Below are positions 34,150 through 52,004 of a stretch of DNA of 64,000 nucleotides, in pieces. Position 1 is the stretch's first letter, and every line of letters begins with the position of its first letter. Origin of the DNA: Beroe forskalii (taxonomy: Eukaryota > Ctenophora > Nuda > Beroida > Beroidae); assembly GCA_011033025.1 (NCBI GenBank), contig WFMF01000047.1, positions 62,001 to 126,000 of the forward strand, written 5' to 3'. A program made the position numbers and the translations under genes. The notes beneath the pieces are model-generated. The model did not search any database, was not told the origin of the DNA, and saw nothing but the letters and a program-made list of their open reading frames with translations.

Positions 34150-37100
34150 GGAAAAGTCGATGAACTGGAGACGTTGCTAGAGATCTGAGATGTCATTGGA
34201 CTAAGAGGTAACCGCCACAGGTAACTGGACTTAGAGATGACAGGAGTCAGAGATGGTTGGACTAAGATGTAACGAGTTACGAGAGGCTGTGGATACGTGG
34301 TGTCTGGACTCAGAGATGACTAAAATCAAAAAGTCACTGAATAAGAGCTGCCTGGACTCAAAGGTGCTTTAAATCATAGGTCGCAGGACTCCGAGAGGAA
34401 TGGAGTCAGAACCTCTGACTCCAGTAACGTCGGATTCAGTGACTGTGGCCTCCACCTCGGGAGGTGACTGGACTTAAAAGGAGTGGCTAGGAGTTAGAGG
34501 TCACTACTCATTAGACAGTAGCCTAAGAGGTGAACAGATTACTAGAGTTAGAGCTGATTACTGAGAATAAGATGACAGAGTCAGATGTACGAGACTGGCA
34601 GCAGACCAAGGAGACAGGAGTCAGAGATAACTTGACTAAGAGGTGACTAGAGTGAGAATTCGCTGGACTCAGATGTGACTAGAATAATTAGAGGTCACTG
34701 GAAAACGGACTGACGAGACTCAGATCCAGGTGAAAAAAATCAGTAAACTCGGTATAATGATTCAAAGGTTAAAACTAGACTGAGGGAAAAAAGGTAATCG
34801 AGGTCACTAAACTAAGAGGTGACGAGAGTCAGTTAAAGTCTTCAAAAGAATCGGAGATGACTTTACCTCAGAGGTAACAAGAAAGTCAGATATGTCTCAT
34901 ATGAGCATATGAGGGACTGGGGCAGGGGAGTCAGAGGTGTCAAAAGTCACAGGTGACTGGGACACAAGGACACAAAGGACAAAGGTGACTTTAGTCAGAG
35001 GGTCAAAAAGATCGCTGGACTCCGGAATTACACGAATCAGCGCTTGACTCAGTGACACCAGAATCCAGTGACCTCTGAATCTGGGTTCCTGATCAGACAC
35101 AGAGTTAGAGGTGATAAGATTCCGAGAGTGACAGGAATCAGGAGTGACTGGACTCATTGGTGGCTGGACTCAGAGGTGACTGGACTCAGAGGTGACTGAC
35201 TCGGAGGTGCCTGAACTCAGAGGTGACTGACTGAGATTAATAACGACGAGACATGAGGTGACTGGAATCAGGAGTGACTGGACTCAGAGGTGACTGGACT
35301 CAGAGGTGACTGGAATCAGGAATGACAGAGGTGACTGGACTCAGAGTTGACTGGACTCAGGAGTGACTGGACTCAGAGGTGACAGGACTCAGAGATGACT
35401 GGACCTCAGAGGTGACTGGAATCAGGAGGACTGGACTCAGAGGTGACTGGACTCAGAGGTTACTGGACCCAGAGGTGACTGGACTCAGAGGTGACTGGAC
35501 TCAGAGGTGACTGAATCAGGAATGACAGGACTCAGAGGTGACTGGACTCAGAGGTGACTGGAATCAGGAGTGACTGGACTCAGAGGTGACTGAATCAGAG
35601 TGACAGGACTCAGGGGTGTCTGGACTCAGAGGTGACAGGACCTAGGAGTGACTGGACTCAGAGGACAGGACTCAGAGATGACTGGACTCAGAGGTGACTG
35701 GACTCAGAGGTGACAGGACTCCGAGAGATGACTGACTCAGGTCTCAGAGGTGACTGGAATCAGAGGTGACTGGAATGAGGAGTAGCTGAACTCAGACGAC
35801 TGGGCTCAGAGGTGACTGAACTGGACTGGACTCAGAGGTGACTGGACCTCAGAGGTGAGAGGTTACTGACTCAGAGGTGACTGGACCCAGAGGTGACTGG
35901 ACTCAGAGGTGACTGAATCAGTAATGACAGACTCAGAGGTGACTGGACCCAGAGGTGACTGGAATCAGGAGTGACTGGACTCAGAGGTGACTGGAATCAG
36001 GAGTGACTGGACTCAGCGGTGACTGACCCAGAGGTGACTGAACTCCAGGAGTGACTGGACTCAGAGGTGACAGGACTCAGAGATGACTGGACTCAGAGGT
36101 GACTGGACTCAGAGGTGACAGGACCCGAGATGACTGACTCAGGTCTCAGAGGTGACTGGAATCAGAGGTGACTGAATGAGGAGTGGTTGAACTCAGACGT
36201 GACTGGGCTCAGAGGTGACTGGAATCAGAGGTGACTGGACTCAGAGGTGACTGGACCAGAGGTGACTGACTCAGAAGTGACTGGACTCAGAGGCCTTGGA
36301 ATTAGAGGTGACTGGAATCAGAGGTGACTGGAATCAGAGGACTGGACTCAGAGGTGACTGACTCAGAGGTGACTGGACTCAGAGGTTACTGACTCAGAGG
36401 TGACTGGACCTCAGAGATGACTGTACTGGTGACTGGACCTCGGAGGTGACTGGAATCAGGAGGACTGGACCTAGAGGTGACTGGAATCAGGAGGACTGGA
36501 CTCAGCGGTGACTGACTCAGAGGTGACTGGACTCAGGAGTGACTGGACCTAGAGGTGACAGGACTCAGAGATGACTGGACTCAGAGGTGACTGACCTAGA
36601 GGTGACAGGACTCCGAGATGACTGACCCAGGTCTCAGAGGTGACTGGAATCAGAGGTGACTGGAATGAGGAGTGGTTGAACTCAGACGTGACTGGGCTCA
36701 GAGGTGACTGGAATCAGAGGTGACTGGACTCAGAGGTGACTGGACCTCAGAGGTGACAGGACTCAGAGATGACTGACCTCAGAGGTGACTGGAATTAGAG
36801 GTGACTGGAATCAGAGGTGACTGGAATCAGAGTGACTGGACTCAGAGGTGACTGGACTCAGAGGTGACTGGACCCAGAGGTTACTGGACTCAGAGGTGAC
36901 TGGACTCAGAGGTGACAGGACTCAGAGATGACTGTACTCAGAGGTGACTGGACTCAGAGGTGACTGGAATCAGGAGGTGACTGGAATCAGAGGTGACTGG
37001 AATCAGGAATGACAGGACTCAGAGGTGACTGGACTCAGAGGTGACTGGAATCAGGAGGACTGGAATCAGGAATGACTGGACTCAGAGGTGACTGGACCAG

Positions 37101-39100
37101 AGGTGACTGGAATCAGAGGTGACTGGAATCAGAGTGACTGGACCTCAGAGGTGACTGGAATCAGGAGTGACTGGACTCAGAGGTGACTGGACTCAGAGGT
37201 GACTGGACTCAGAGGTTACTGGACTCAGAGGTGACTGGACTCAGAGGTGACTGGACTCAGAGGTGACTGGACTCAGAGGTGACTGGACTCAGAGGTGACT
37301 GGAATCAGAGGTGACTGGACTCAGAATTGACTGGACTCAGGAGTGACTGGACTCAGAAGTGACTGGACTCAGAGGTGACTAAAATCAGAAATAACTGGAC
37401 TCAGAGGTGACTGGACTCAGAGATGACTGGACCTCAGAGGTGACTGGACTCAGAGGTGACAGGACTCAGAGATGACTGACTCAGGTCTCAGAGGTGACTG
37501 GACTCAGAGGTGACTGGAATGAGGAGTGGTTGAACTCAGACGTGACTGGGCCCAGAGGTGACTGGAATCAGAGGTGACTGGACTCAGAGGTGACTGGACT
37601 CAGAGGTGACTGGACTCTGAGGTGACTGGACTCAGAGGTGCCTGGAATTAGAGGTGACTGAATCAGAGGTGACTGGAATCAGAGGACTGGACTCAGAGGT
37701 GACTGGACTCAGAGGTGACTGGACTCAGAGGTTACTGGACTCAGAGGTGACTGGACTCAGAGGTGACAGGACCAGAGATGACTGTACTCAGAGGTGACTG
37801 GACCCAGAGGTGACTGGAATCAGAGGTGACTGGACTCAGAGGTGACTGGAATCAGGAGGACTGACCAGCGGTGACTGGACCCAGAGGTGACTGGACTCAG
37901 GGCCTGACTGGACCCAGAGGTGACAGGAATCAGAGATGACTGGACTCAGAGGTGACTGGACTCAGAGGTGACAGGGACTCAGAGATGACTGGACTCAGGT
38001 CTCAGGAGGTGACTGGACTCAGAGGTGACTGGAATGAGGAGTGGTTGAACTCAGACGTGACTGGGCCTCAGAGGTGACTGGAATCAGAGGTGACTGGACT
38101 CAGAGGTGACTGGACTCAGAGGTGACAGGACTCAGAGATGACTGGACCAGAGGTGACTGGAATTAGAGGTGACTGGAATCAGAGGTGACTGGAATCAGGA
38201 GTGACTGGACTCAGAGGTGACTGGACTCAGAGGTGACTGGACTCAGAGGTGACTCAGAGGTGACTAAGAGGTGACTCAGAGGTGACTCAGAGGTGACTGG
38301 ACCAGAGGTGACTGGACTCAGAGGTGACTGGAATCAGAGGTGACTGGAATCAGAGGTGACTGGAATCAGAAATGACAGGACTCAGAGGTGACTGGACTCA
38401 GAGGTGACTGAAATCAGAGGTGACTGGAATCAGAATGACTGGAATCCAGAGGTGACTGGACCAGAGGTGACTGGAATCAGAGGTGACTGGAATCAGGAGT
38501 GACTGACTGAGGTGACTGGAATCAGGAGTGACTGGACTCAGAGGTGACTGGACTCAGGTGAGTGAGTGGAGGTTAGGAGGTTGGACCAGAGGTGACTGGA
38601 CTCAGAGGTGACTGGAATCAGAGGTGACTGGAATCAGAGGTGACAGAAATTCAGAGGTGACTGGACCAGAGGTGACTGGAGGAGTGACTGACCCAGAGGT
38701 GACTGAAATCAGAGGACTGGACCCCTCTTTAGTGACTGGACCTAGAGGTGACTCCTGAGTGACTGGACCCAGAGGTGACAGGACCTGTCGAGATGACTGA
38801 CCTGAGAGGTGACTGACCCAGAGGTGACAGGACCTGAGATGACTGACCTGAGGTCAAATAGGTGACTGGAATCAGAGGTTACTGGAATGAGGTAGTTTTG
38901 AAACAGACGTGACTGGGCTCAGAGGTGACTGAATCAGAGGTATGCTGGACTCAGAGGTGACTGGACCCAGAGGTGACTGGACTCAGAAAACAGTCCCAGA
39001 GGTGCCTGGAAGAGGTGGGAATCAGAGGTGACCTTTAATCAGTCTGGTCCCTGGAATCAGAGGTTACTGAATCAGAGGTTGTGGAACCTTATTAATATTA
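34150..39100. repeat. Large 16-bp minisatellite (GAGGTGACTGGACTCA)
   Basis: The core, about 34.9-39.0 kb, is an array of some 250 copies of GAGGTGACTGGACTCA with variants (GGAATCA, GTTACTGG, GGAGTGACTGG). It has longer-range repetition, for example blocks with GAATGAGGAGTGGTTGAACT recurring about every 0.5 kb. From 34150 to 34900, and again from 40080 to 41000, the same motif is present but decayed and widely spaced, like ageing edges. Single-base deletions create many TGACTCA (AP-1-type) sites. No gene is present. Confidence 0.92.
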
Positions 39101-39149
39101 ATCAGAGGTGCCTGCCCTGTAGGCGACAACCCCAGAAAACCAAACGTTT

Positions 39150-40080
39150 ATTAATGATACTAGTAAATACTCCCGTGGTATTCCTTTTTGGTACTCCCGT
39201 ATTTTCGTCTAGACTCCCGTGGGTACTACTCAAAAGTCCCGAAAGGTAGGTAAACTTCCCGATAGATGCGGGTCTGTGGTGGTGGTTGGGGTCATAGATA
39301 GCTACATCAGCTCCCAATTTTCCTTCAATTTCAGTAGTCCTTAAAATCCCGTGGTACACGTCTTGAGCGACCTATTCAGGATAATCCTGGGCAATAAAAC
39401 AATATCATTGGATGGAAAAATTTACTCCCTGTTTCACTGTCAAATTACTCCCGGTGGAATTCCCGTTTTCCTTCTGCCCTGTGGTAAATATTAAATCCCC
39501 TGCCCCGGTAAAATGGTACGATTTTAGGCCCGGGGGCCTGGGGTTAAAATTTCGTACAGGGCAGGCCCCAGGGCCGGGCCCGTCTTCCTCCTGCCGGGGG
39601 GAAGAGCCGGGGACAGTGATTTGGGAATGGAGGTGGGCCCTGTACTCCCGTGGTACTCCCGGCAGTACCCCCGTAGGTACTCCTGTAGTACTCCTGTGGT
39701 CAGTGGTACTCCCGTGGTACTCCCGTGGTACTCCCGTAGTACTCCCGAGGTGCTCCCGTGGTACTCCTGTGGTACTCCCGTGGTACTCCCGTAGTACTCC
39801 CTGCAGTACCCCCGTGGCAGGTGGCACTCCGTGGCAGTGTGGCACTCCCGTAGTACTCCCGTAGGACTCCCGGGGCTCCCGTGGTACTCCCGTAGTACTC
39901 CGTGGTACTCCCGTAGTACTCCAGGTAAGACCCCGTAGACTCCCCTGGGGGACTCTGGTACTCCCCCGTAGTCCCGAGTGCTCCTGAGGACTCCCGTAAG
40001 GAGTGGACTCCCCCGGAGTGCTCCCGAGGACTCAAGGAGTGCTCCTGAGTGCTCCTGAGGACTCTCAGGAGTGCCCCGGA
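39150..40080. repeat. GC-rich 12-bp repeat (TACTCCCGTGGT)
   Basis: Tandem TACTCCCGTGGT and TACTCCCGTAGT units, densest at 39640-39920 and grading into GGACTCCCGTA and GAGTGCTCC variants. Between 39240 and 39640 there is a non-repeated GC-rich island (many GGGCCC runs). The switch from the 16-bp array is abrupt and irregular, so collapse or consensus error of the assembly is possible. Confidence 0.75.
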
Positions 40081-42574
40081 CTCAAAGATGACAAGAATAA
40101 AAGATGACTTGGCTCAGAGGTATATAGATTATAGAGTCAGGGGAGACAGATATCAGAGGTAATCGGACAGTAAGATATGACTAAGTGACAGAGTAACTAA
40201 TTACTAGAGTCAGAGGTGAGTACAAGTTAGGGGTGAACAGAATCGGGAGTCAGAGGTAAGTCGGCTCAAAAGTAACGTGAAACATAGGTGACTGGGATAA
40301 AAGTCTAAAGATGACAAGATCAGAGGTTACTGGACTAGACTATCAAAGGTGACTAGAGTCAGAGGTGACTGAACTCAGAGGTGAATCGACTTATAGGTAA
40401 CAAATGACTTGCCAAGAGGTGACTGGAATATAAACTAAACTCAGAGGCGTGCAGAGTGCAGACTCTAGGTGATAGGAGTCCGAGGTGACTAAGTGACTTG
40501 TTCTCGTCTGATGGGCTTCGGCTTTAAGAAGAAGCCGAGGTCATTGAGCTCAGAGACGTCTGGGCTCAGAAGTGACGAAAGTCAGACTCAGTTCAGGAGA
40601 CTTGAATAAGAATTTGGGAATGACTGAACTCAGAGGTTTCAGGCAACAGGAGTCGAAGGTGACGAGAGTCACTAGTCAGGGGAGACTGAACTGAGAGATG
40701 ACTTCAGAGAGTCAGAGGTCACTGGACTCAGAGGCGACTGATCATAGAACTTCAGAAGTGACTGAACTCAGAGATCATATTACGAGTCATGGATAACTGG
40801 ATTCGAACGACATGGTGATTAAGTGACTAGTCACAAGATTCAGATGTAACATCTGAGAAGTTACTGGATTCAGAGGTGATGGGAGTCGGAACTCAAATGT
40901 GACGGACCCAGAGGTTAAGGGACCCAGAAGTCACACGGGTCACTGGTGACGGGAGTCAAAGAAGATTGAATTCAACGGTAACTAGGTTTTTCTAATTTTC
41001 AGAGATGGGTGTAGTCGCAATTATTATAGGAGGTTTTTACAATGTCACTGGTCAATTATTTGAAAAGTTGAAAGTGAAGCTGAATTGGTGGCTGGAATCA
41101 GGCGTGATCGGAATATAGAAGCAATGGAATCAGACGTATCTGGGTCCGTTGTATCCGACTGGTTTTATTTTCAAAGACGAGGGAGATACTTGCGATGGCA
41201 GTTAAATTGACATTACAATATGAGGAGGATGGATCTAGACCAAGCATAAAATCGGAATCATCATACAGTATACATTAAATACAATTTAAATTAGAAGATT
41301 AGGACATTAGTTAAAAACTAATTATATGCAGATCGAAAATTGGTTCCATCAAGATTACTTGTATCATGTGTACAATGCATTGAGTGCCAACTATCGAGAC
41401 CATATCAAAATTAATTCATCAACCGATAATGAATAGGTACTGTATACTGTATAGTTTATACACTACTGCACTATAATATAAGTTTACCTCGAGGCTCGAA
41501 TTGCAATTATCAAAATTTTCAAATTCAATGCTGAAACGCGCTATGTGCGCGCAGCGCACATTGCACGAACTCAATTATTTAGAGACAAAGTTAACGTAAA
41601 ATGTGGCTTTATGCTTTTATGGACAAGAGAAAAAAAGAAGACAGGAACTGTCAAATCAACAATCCACAATAAGTTCTTAGAGTAACCTAGCCAACTGATT
41701 TACCATTTGGGATCACTTTTTTAAAGTATGTGATCCTTTTGTGAATCTCAGTTATTATCTGAATTGATAGACAAAATGGGAAAAGAGAGGTTTCAGAATA
41801 TGATTGGTATCAAACACTAGGCAGGTAAACAGGAGGAAATAGTTTTGTTGTGCATCGAGTAAGAAGTAACTTGGACAAAATAGGAATAACAAAACACGGT
41901 ATGTTTTTCTTAGAAATTGAAAACTTGAAAAGCGAATTGATAAGAACCGCAAGGCGCCAACCAGACATGCAATAAGAAAGGATTGGTGACACTAGATCTC
42001 GTGTAGGGGAAAGGGGTAGTGTTTATACAAGTACATTGCACAATTGATGTAATTCTGTGATTGAAACATGGTAAGTGAAATCTCATTAAATAAACAAACC
42101 ATGTTTCGGTGATCTGTCAAAGCAGAAATATGGATAGGCGTATCTCATCAAATTAGGTGCAGATGGAGAAGTAATTAGTGGAGTGATAATGTTACAGATA
42201 ATTTGCTTCACATCATAACAATAATCTGGAATGTTTTGACGCGACAGAATCATCAGTAAATTTGATAAAACTAAATGGGGAAGTTCAATAGATACGCAAG
42301 CAAGGGACTATATTTAGTACTATAGCTCTATTTTTGATCCCCAATCTCGTCTTCTTGTGGTCACATATTTCTATAATTATTACGATTGTGGAAAAATAAA
42401 CAAAGTTTCAAGGAATTCAACTAATCTATAGTTCATTAATATATGGCAAACAATAAAGCTATGGACATATAGCAGCAATTCATTACATTTTAAAAATAAA
42501 ATTAGGATCAGGGCAAAATAGCAAGCGTGAAGTTTGAAAAATCAAATCAACTTGAATAATCAACAATGGATAAT
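40081..42574. other. Decayed minisatellite, then AT-rich intergenic DNA
   Basis: To about 41000 the sequence retains scattered CAGAGGTGACT motifs from the neighbouring array. From there to 42574 it is AT-rich with no supported exon or repeat. Confidence 0.55.
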
Positions 42575-42580
42575 TTTATT
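42575..42580 (-). terminator. Polyadenylation signal AATAAA for the first tubulin gene
   Basis: AATAAA on the minus strand (TTTATT as written) lies 60 bases beyond the stop codon at 42640. Confidence 0.6.
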
Positions 42581-42639
42581 AAATTTCATTGTGATCAGTT
42601 TCAAAGTCTGAAATAAAGAGATAAAAAGATGATAAGAAT

Positions 42640-44775
<2,136 letters not shown>

Positions 44776-44934
44776 GTTTGCAAGAGTAGATTAAAAGTCT
44801 CGGACTTGTGAGAGTAACGACAATATCCAAAATATCAATCTTGAAATGATCTTCTGTGAGGCTGCCTACATTCTCATTTCTTTGTGAGAGATTAAGACAT
44901 CTGCTACGCGGGAACTTGGACGCCGCGCTCTCCC

Positions 44935-44981
44935 ATTGGCTGAGAGCAGCGTCACGTGGGTCGTACTCGAACGCTGATTGG
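44935..44981 (-). promoter_or_regulatory. CCAAT boxes upstream of Tub1
   Basis: ATTGG at 44935-44939 and at 44977-44981 reads CCAAT on the minus strand, 160-206 bases upstream of the Tub1 ATG. They flank a CACGTG at 44953-44958. Paired CCAAT elements (NF-Y sites) are common in tubulin promoters. Confidence 0.5.
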
Positions 44982-46325
44982 TCAGATAACGCACACCTGA
45001 CCCCTGCGCGTGACTTGTCACGTTTCCTGTCACGTGGCACCCTCTCTGGACAATGCTAATTAGCGAGAGAGCGGCATTTATAAAAGATGTGTGAGTTGCT
45101 GTACACTCGAATTTCCTTATATGGTATAATCTGCGAGACCTTGCTGAAAGTGAGTGAAGTCATAGCTGTGTGGAGGAGCTTTATATTGAGGTCATGCTAA
45201 TATTTATACCGCTGCAAAATGAGTGGTTAATTTCTTAATGAACCAGACTCTAAACCGGAAATTGAGCATTACGAGAATACAGCGCTATTGTTTGGGCCTG
45301 GATGTCATTGTCAAGTGGTCCAGGTTGAGGTATAAGCAAGTTCAATACAGGGAGCTAGTGAGCTGCCGCAGATCAATGATGAAGAGGTTAGAGGCAGCTC
45401 AATGCTCGTTGTGACCTATGGGCGTTGTATACTTGTAAATTTAACTGTAAAGTATGACATATTGATGTTATAACAGCAAAGACCTACAAAAGCAATTTGT
45501 TCCGTAGGTTATGAAACTATTAGCTTCCGCTTGACTTTTAATTTTCAGGATACAGGAAATAATATTTATGGAGAAACATCGTCACGCCAATTCAGTCTCA
45601 CTCTCACGGTGCCACATGCATTCACTGTCACGACAACTTCATGTCACACCATTCACCGTCAGGCGTCATACCAACTCTTTTTCATAACCATTCACTGTCA
45701 CGCCCAGTCTTTGTCAGTTGTCGCGACCATTCACTGTACTTTTAGCACTCATTTTAACTGTAACAGCCATTGAGATACCTACATGCCCTCACTAATGTCA
45801 AGTGTACCTAGTCGGTATGTACCTACTGCTGTGCAAAAAGTATAGTAATTTGGGGTCTAAAACAGATAAGAAATCCATGATTCCTCTGCGCCCAAAAGCT
45901 ATATCCAATTCAAATTACACGAGTGTCACTGTCAAGTGTTACCTGTCAAGTGTAACACACCCAATCACTGTCATACCCACTGTGCAGCGACGGTATCGCT
46001 GCAATACCCAATTTAGCAATTTGCATCCAATTTTAATCAGATTGGTACTAATGACCGAGATGGGAAATTATGCAACACTTTTATAGGCAATGAAATTAAA
46101 GCCTAATTGCTTCTGTAAGAAAATTGACAGGAAAAACTGATGTGTTTAATGACAATATAATTGTAATGTATTTACATGAAAATAAAATAGTTAAAATGAA
46201 ATCTGTAGAGATATACGGTTATCATCGTAAATTTGACTGTCATAAACATTAGCAATAGAAGATTGATGCCTTAGAGTAAGAGCACATTAAAAGTGGTAAT
46301 TTGAAGAGTCTGGCAAATTTTCTGC
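44982..46325. other. Intergenic region between Tub1 and Tub2
   Basis: No gene was supported. Near 45570-45740, a loose repeat of CATTCACTGTCAC and relatives occurs about six times. Downstream of it the sequence is AT-rich. TATAAAAG at 45067-45090 on the plus strand has no coding region behind it. Confidence 0.5.
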
Positions 46326-48393
<2,068 letters not shown>

Positions 48394-48494
48394 CTTGTTA
48401 AAATCTGAGGTCTCGGACTTGAAGAGCAACGAAGTTCCACAAAGTTATCTCGAAATGAGTGCTATTCGAGCTGATGGTGTCTCCTTTCTCGTCA

Positions 48495-48709
48495 ATTGGC
48501 TAGCCAATAAAGAGCTGGTATTCGTGGTTCACCTTTTCCATTGGCTGCTTTAATCTGCAGGACGGATAAGAGGTGAAATTTGATTGGGCATCCGCCACCA
48601 CGTGACGTAGCCACCTTACCCCCTATTAGTCTAGATCAAATTAGTTCGACTGGTTGGCATGGTAACAGTTCAAACACATGAAATACCGGTGGCGGTTGCT
48701 ATGGATAAC
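48495..48709 (-). promoter_or_regulatory. Tub2 upstream region: CCAAT boxes and RFX X-box-like motifs
   Basis: ATTGG occurs at 48495-48499 and 48540-48544 (CCAAT on the minus strand). Further out lie GTTGGCATGGTAAC (48653-48666) and GTTGCTATGGATAAC (48695-48709). Both resemble the RFX X-box (GTTGCC AT GGCAAC type), the second with one extra base. RFX factors drive ciliary genes, so Tub2 may serve ciliated cells. Binding is not shown. Confidence 0.45.
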
Positions 48710-49816
48710 GATTCTAATGCAGGAGTAATAATGAAATAATGGTGTGAGTGTGGGTCTGTGAAACTTGATGCAAGTATTTACTGGCCTCCTGGACACACCG
48801 TAAAATCCACCTTCCTAACCGTGAAAATTACAGTGAGATCACTGGATGCTGCGGCCGAGCCTAAACATTTCAATGAGATGTTTTGTGTTTAAAGTTTAAA
48901 AGAGAGGGGAGCCATTACGTGCATGTTATGACCATGGGACCCAATTCATATCAATTACCTTGGCAGGATAACAGGACTATAATAGAATGCATGATGGCAC
49001 TCATCGTGACACCAATTTGATGACACCAAGGTGCTGGTGTTCAAGGCCGTAATTTGCATCTCAGAGGGGGGGGGGGGGCTGAACAAAAGCCGTGATCACA
49101 ATGAGTGGAGAAACCCCCTTGGAATCCAGAAAATTTGGGTAAATTTACTTTTTAGAGTGAAAATGATCAGAAAGAGCTGAAAATTAAAGAGAAAAGATGA
49201 AATTTTAAAAGATAAAATTTCAAAATTTCAAATTTTCAAAATTTATTTATTTTGAAAATGTCGGGGTCTTCGACCCTCAAGACCACCGGGAACTACGCCC
49301 CTGCTGCTGTTATTTCAAAGCACCGTACGGCGTGTTCCAAAAACTCTTGGTATTGTTTTGTTTTGTTTTGATATTCTTGTCGTCTTGGTACTCTGACGTG
49401 AGCTTCAACAGTAGAAAAGGTAGCATATTTTTTAATTTGATTTCTGTAGGCGCAGTTGGTCTGTGTGTAATGATTGATTTAATTTCCCATCCTCAGCAAA
49501 TGAAAATTCCAGACTGACAAGTGACAGGAATTTCTCATCAGAGTGCTTGTGAGTTGTGAATGACACCTAGCTTCGAATAATCCTTGCTCACACGCACATC
49601 ATTTAAACTTGCTACGTTGGTTATAGAATGAGAGACCAGTAGACGCTACGACTATCATCTGCCACATGTCTAATAATAAGGATCACTAGCATGCCAAACT
49701 AATTTGGTAATTTGCATTCCCGGGGTAAGCTTGAGGCTATGCCACATGCTCTGCATGGTACATGTGACACAGTGCACTGTGGAGGATTACTGTACTGCGT
49801 GTCATTAGGCATCTGA
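48710..49816. other. Divergent intergenic region between Tub2 and Tub3
   Basis: It contains a G run at 49066-49077 and AT-rich sequence. No exon was supported. It must contain the upstream regulatory DNA of both divergent genes. Confidence 0.5.
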
Positions 49817-49883
49817 CCAATGGGAGACCTCTATTCGGTAGACTCAATGCTATTGGTTGTCTGACCTCATCCCTTGTATAAAT
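49817..49883 (+). promoter_or_regulatory. Tub3 core promoter: CCAAT, inverted CCAAT and TATA box
   Basis: CCAAT is at 49817-49821, ATTGG at 49852-49856 and TATAAAT at 49877-49883, in the usual order. The initiator ATG is at 49974, giving a leader of about 65 bases if transcription starts 30 bases after the TATA box. Confidence 0.65.
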
Positions 49884-49973
49884 TCTACAAACCTCAAGAT
49901 GATCTCATTACATCTTTGTTTACTTAGTGTTTGGACACTCTCGTCGCTCTAGAATCTCCAAGGCTCTTTAAAC

Positions 49974-52004
<2,031 letters not shown>

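Larger units (their letters stand above)
31422..34150. other. No firm gene upstream of the first NPHP4 exon seen
   Basis: AT-rich DNA. The N-terminal NPHP4 exons expected here on the minus strand were not recognised. One open, splice-flanked stretch at 32879-33001 is listed separately. A hairpin lies at 33553-33665. Confidence 0.45.

Noticed and set aside
39102-39359. Minus-strand frame with YHGILRTTEIEGKLGADVAI
   Set aside because: It reads like protein for about 40 codons after a possible TAG acceptor, but no good donor, partner exon or family match was found, and the region may be misassembled.
39405-39864. Overlapping 146- and 150-codon frames on both strands
   Set aside because: Low-complexity GC-rich and TACTCCCGTGG repeat sequence; the frames are incidental.
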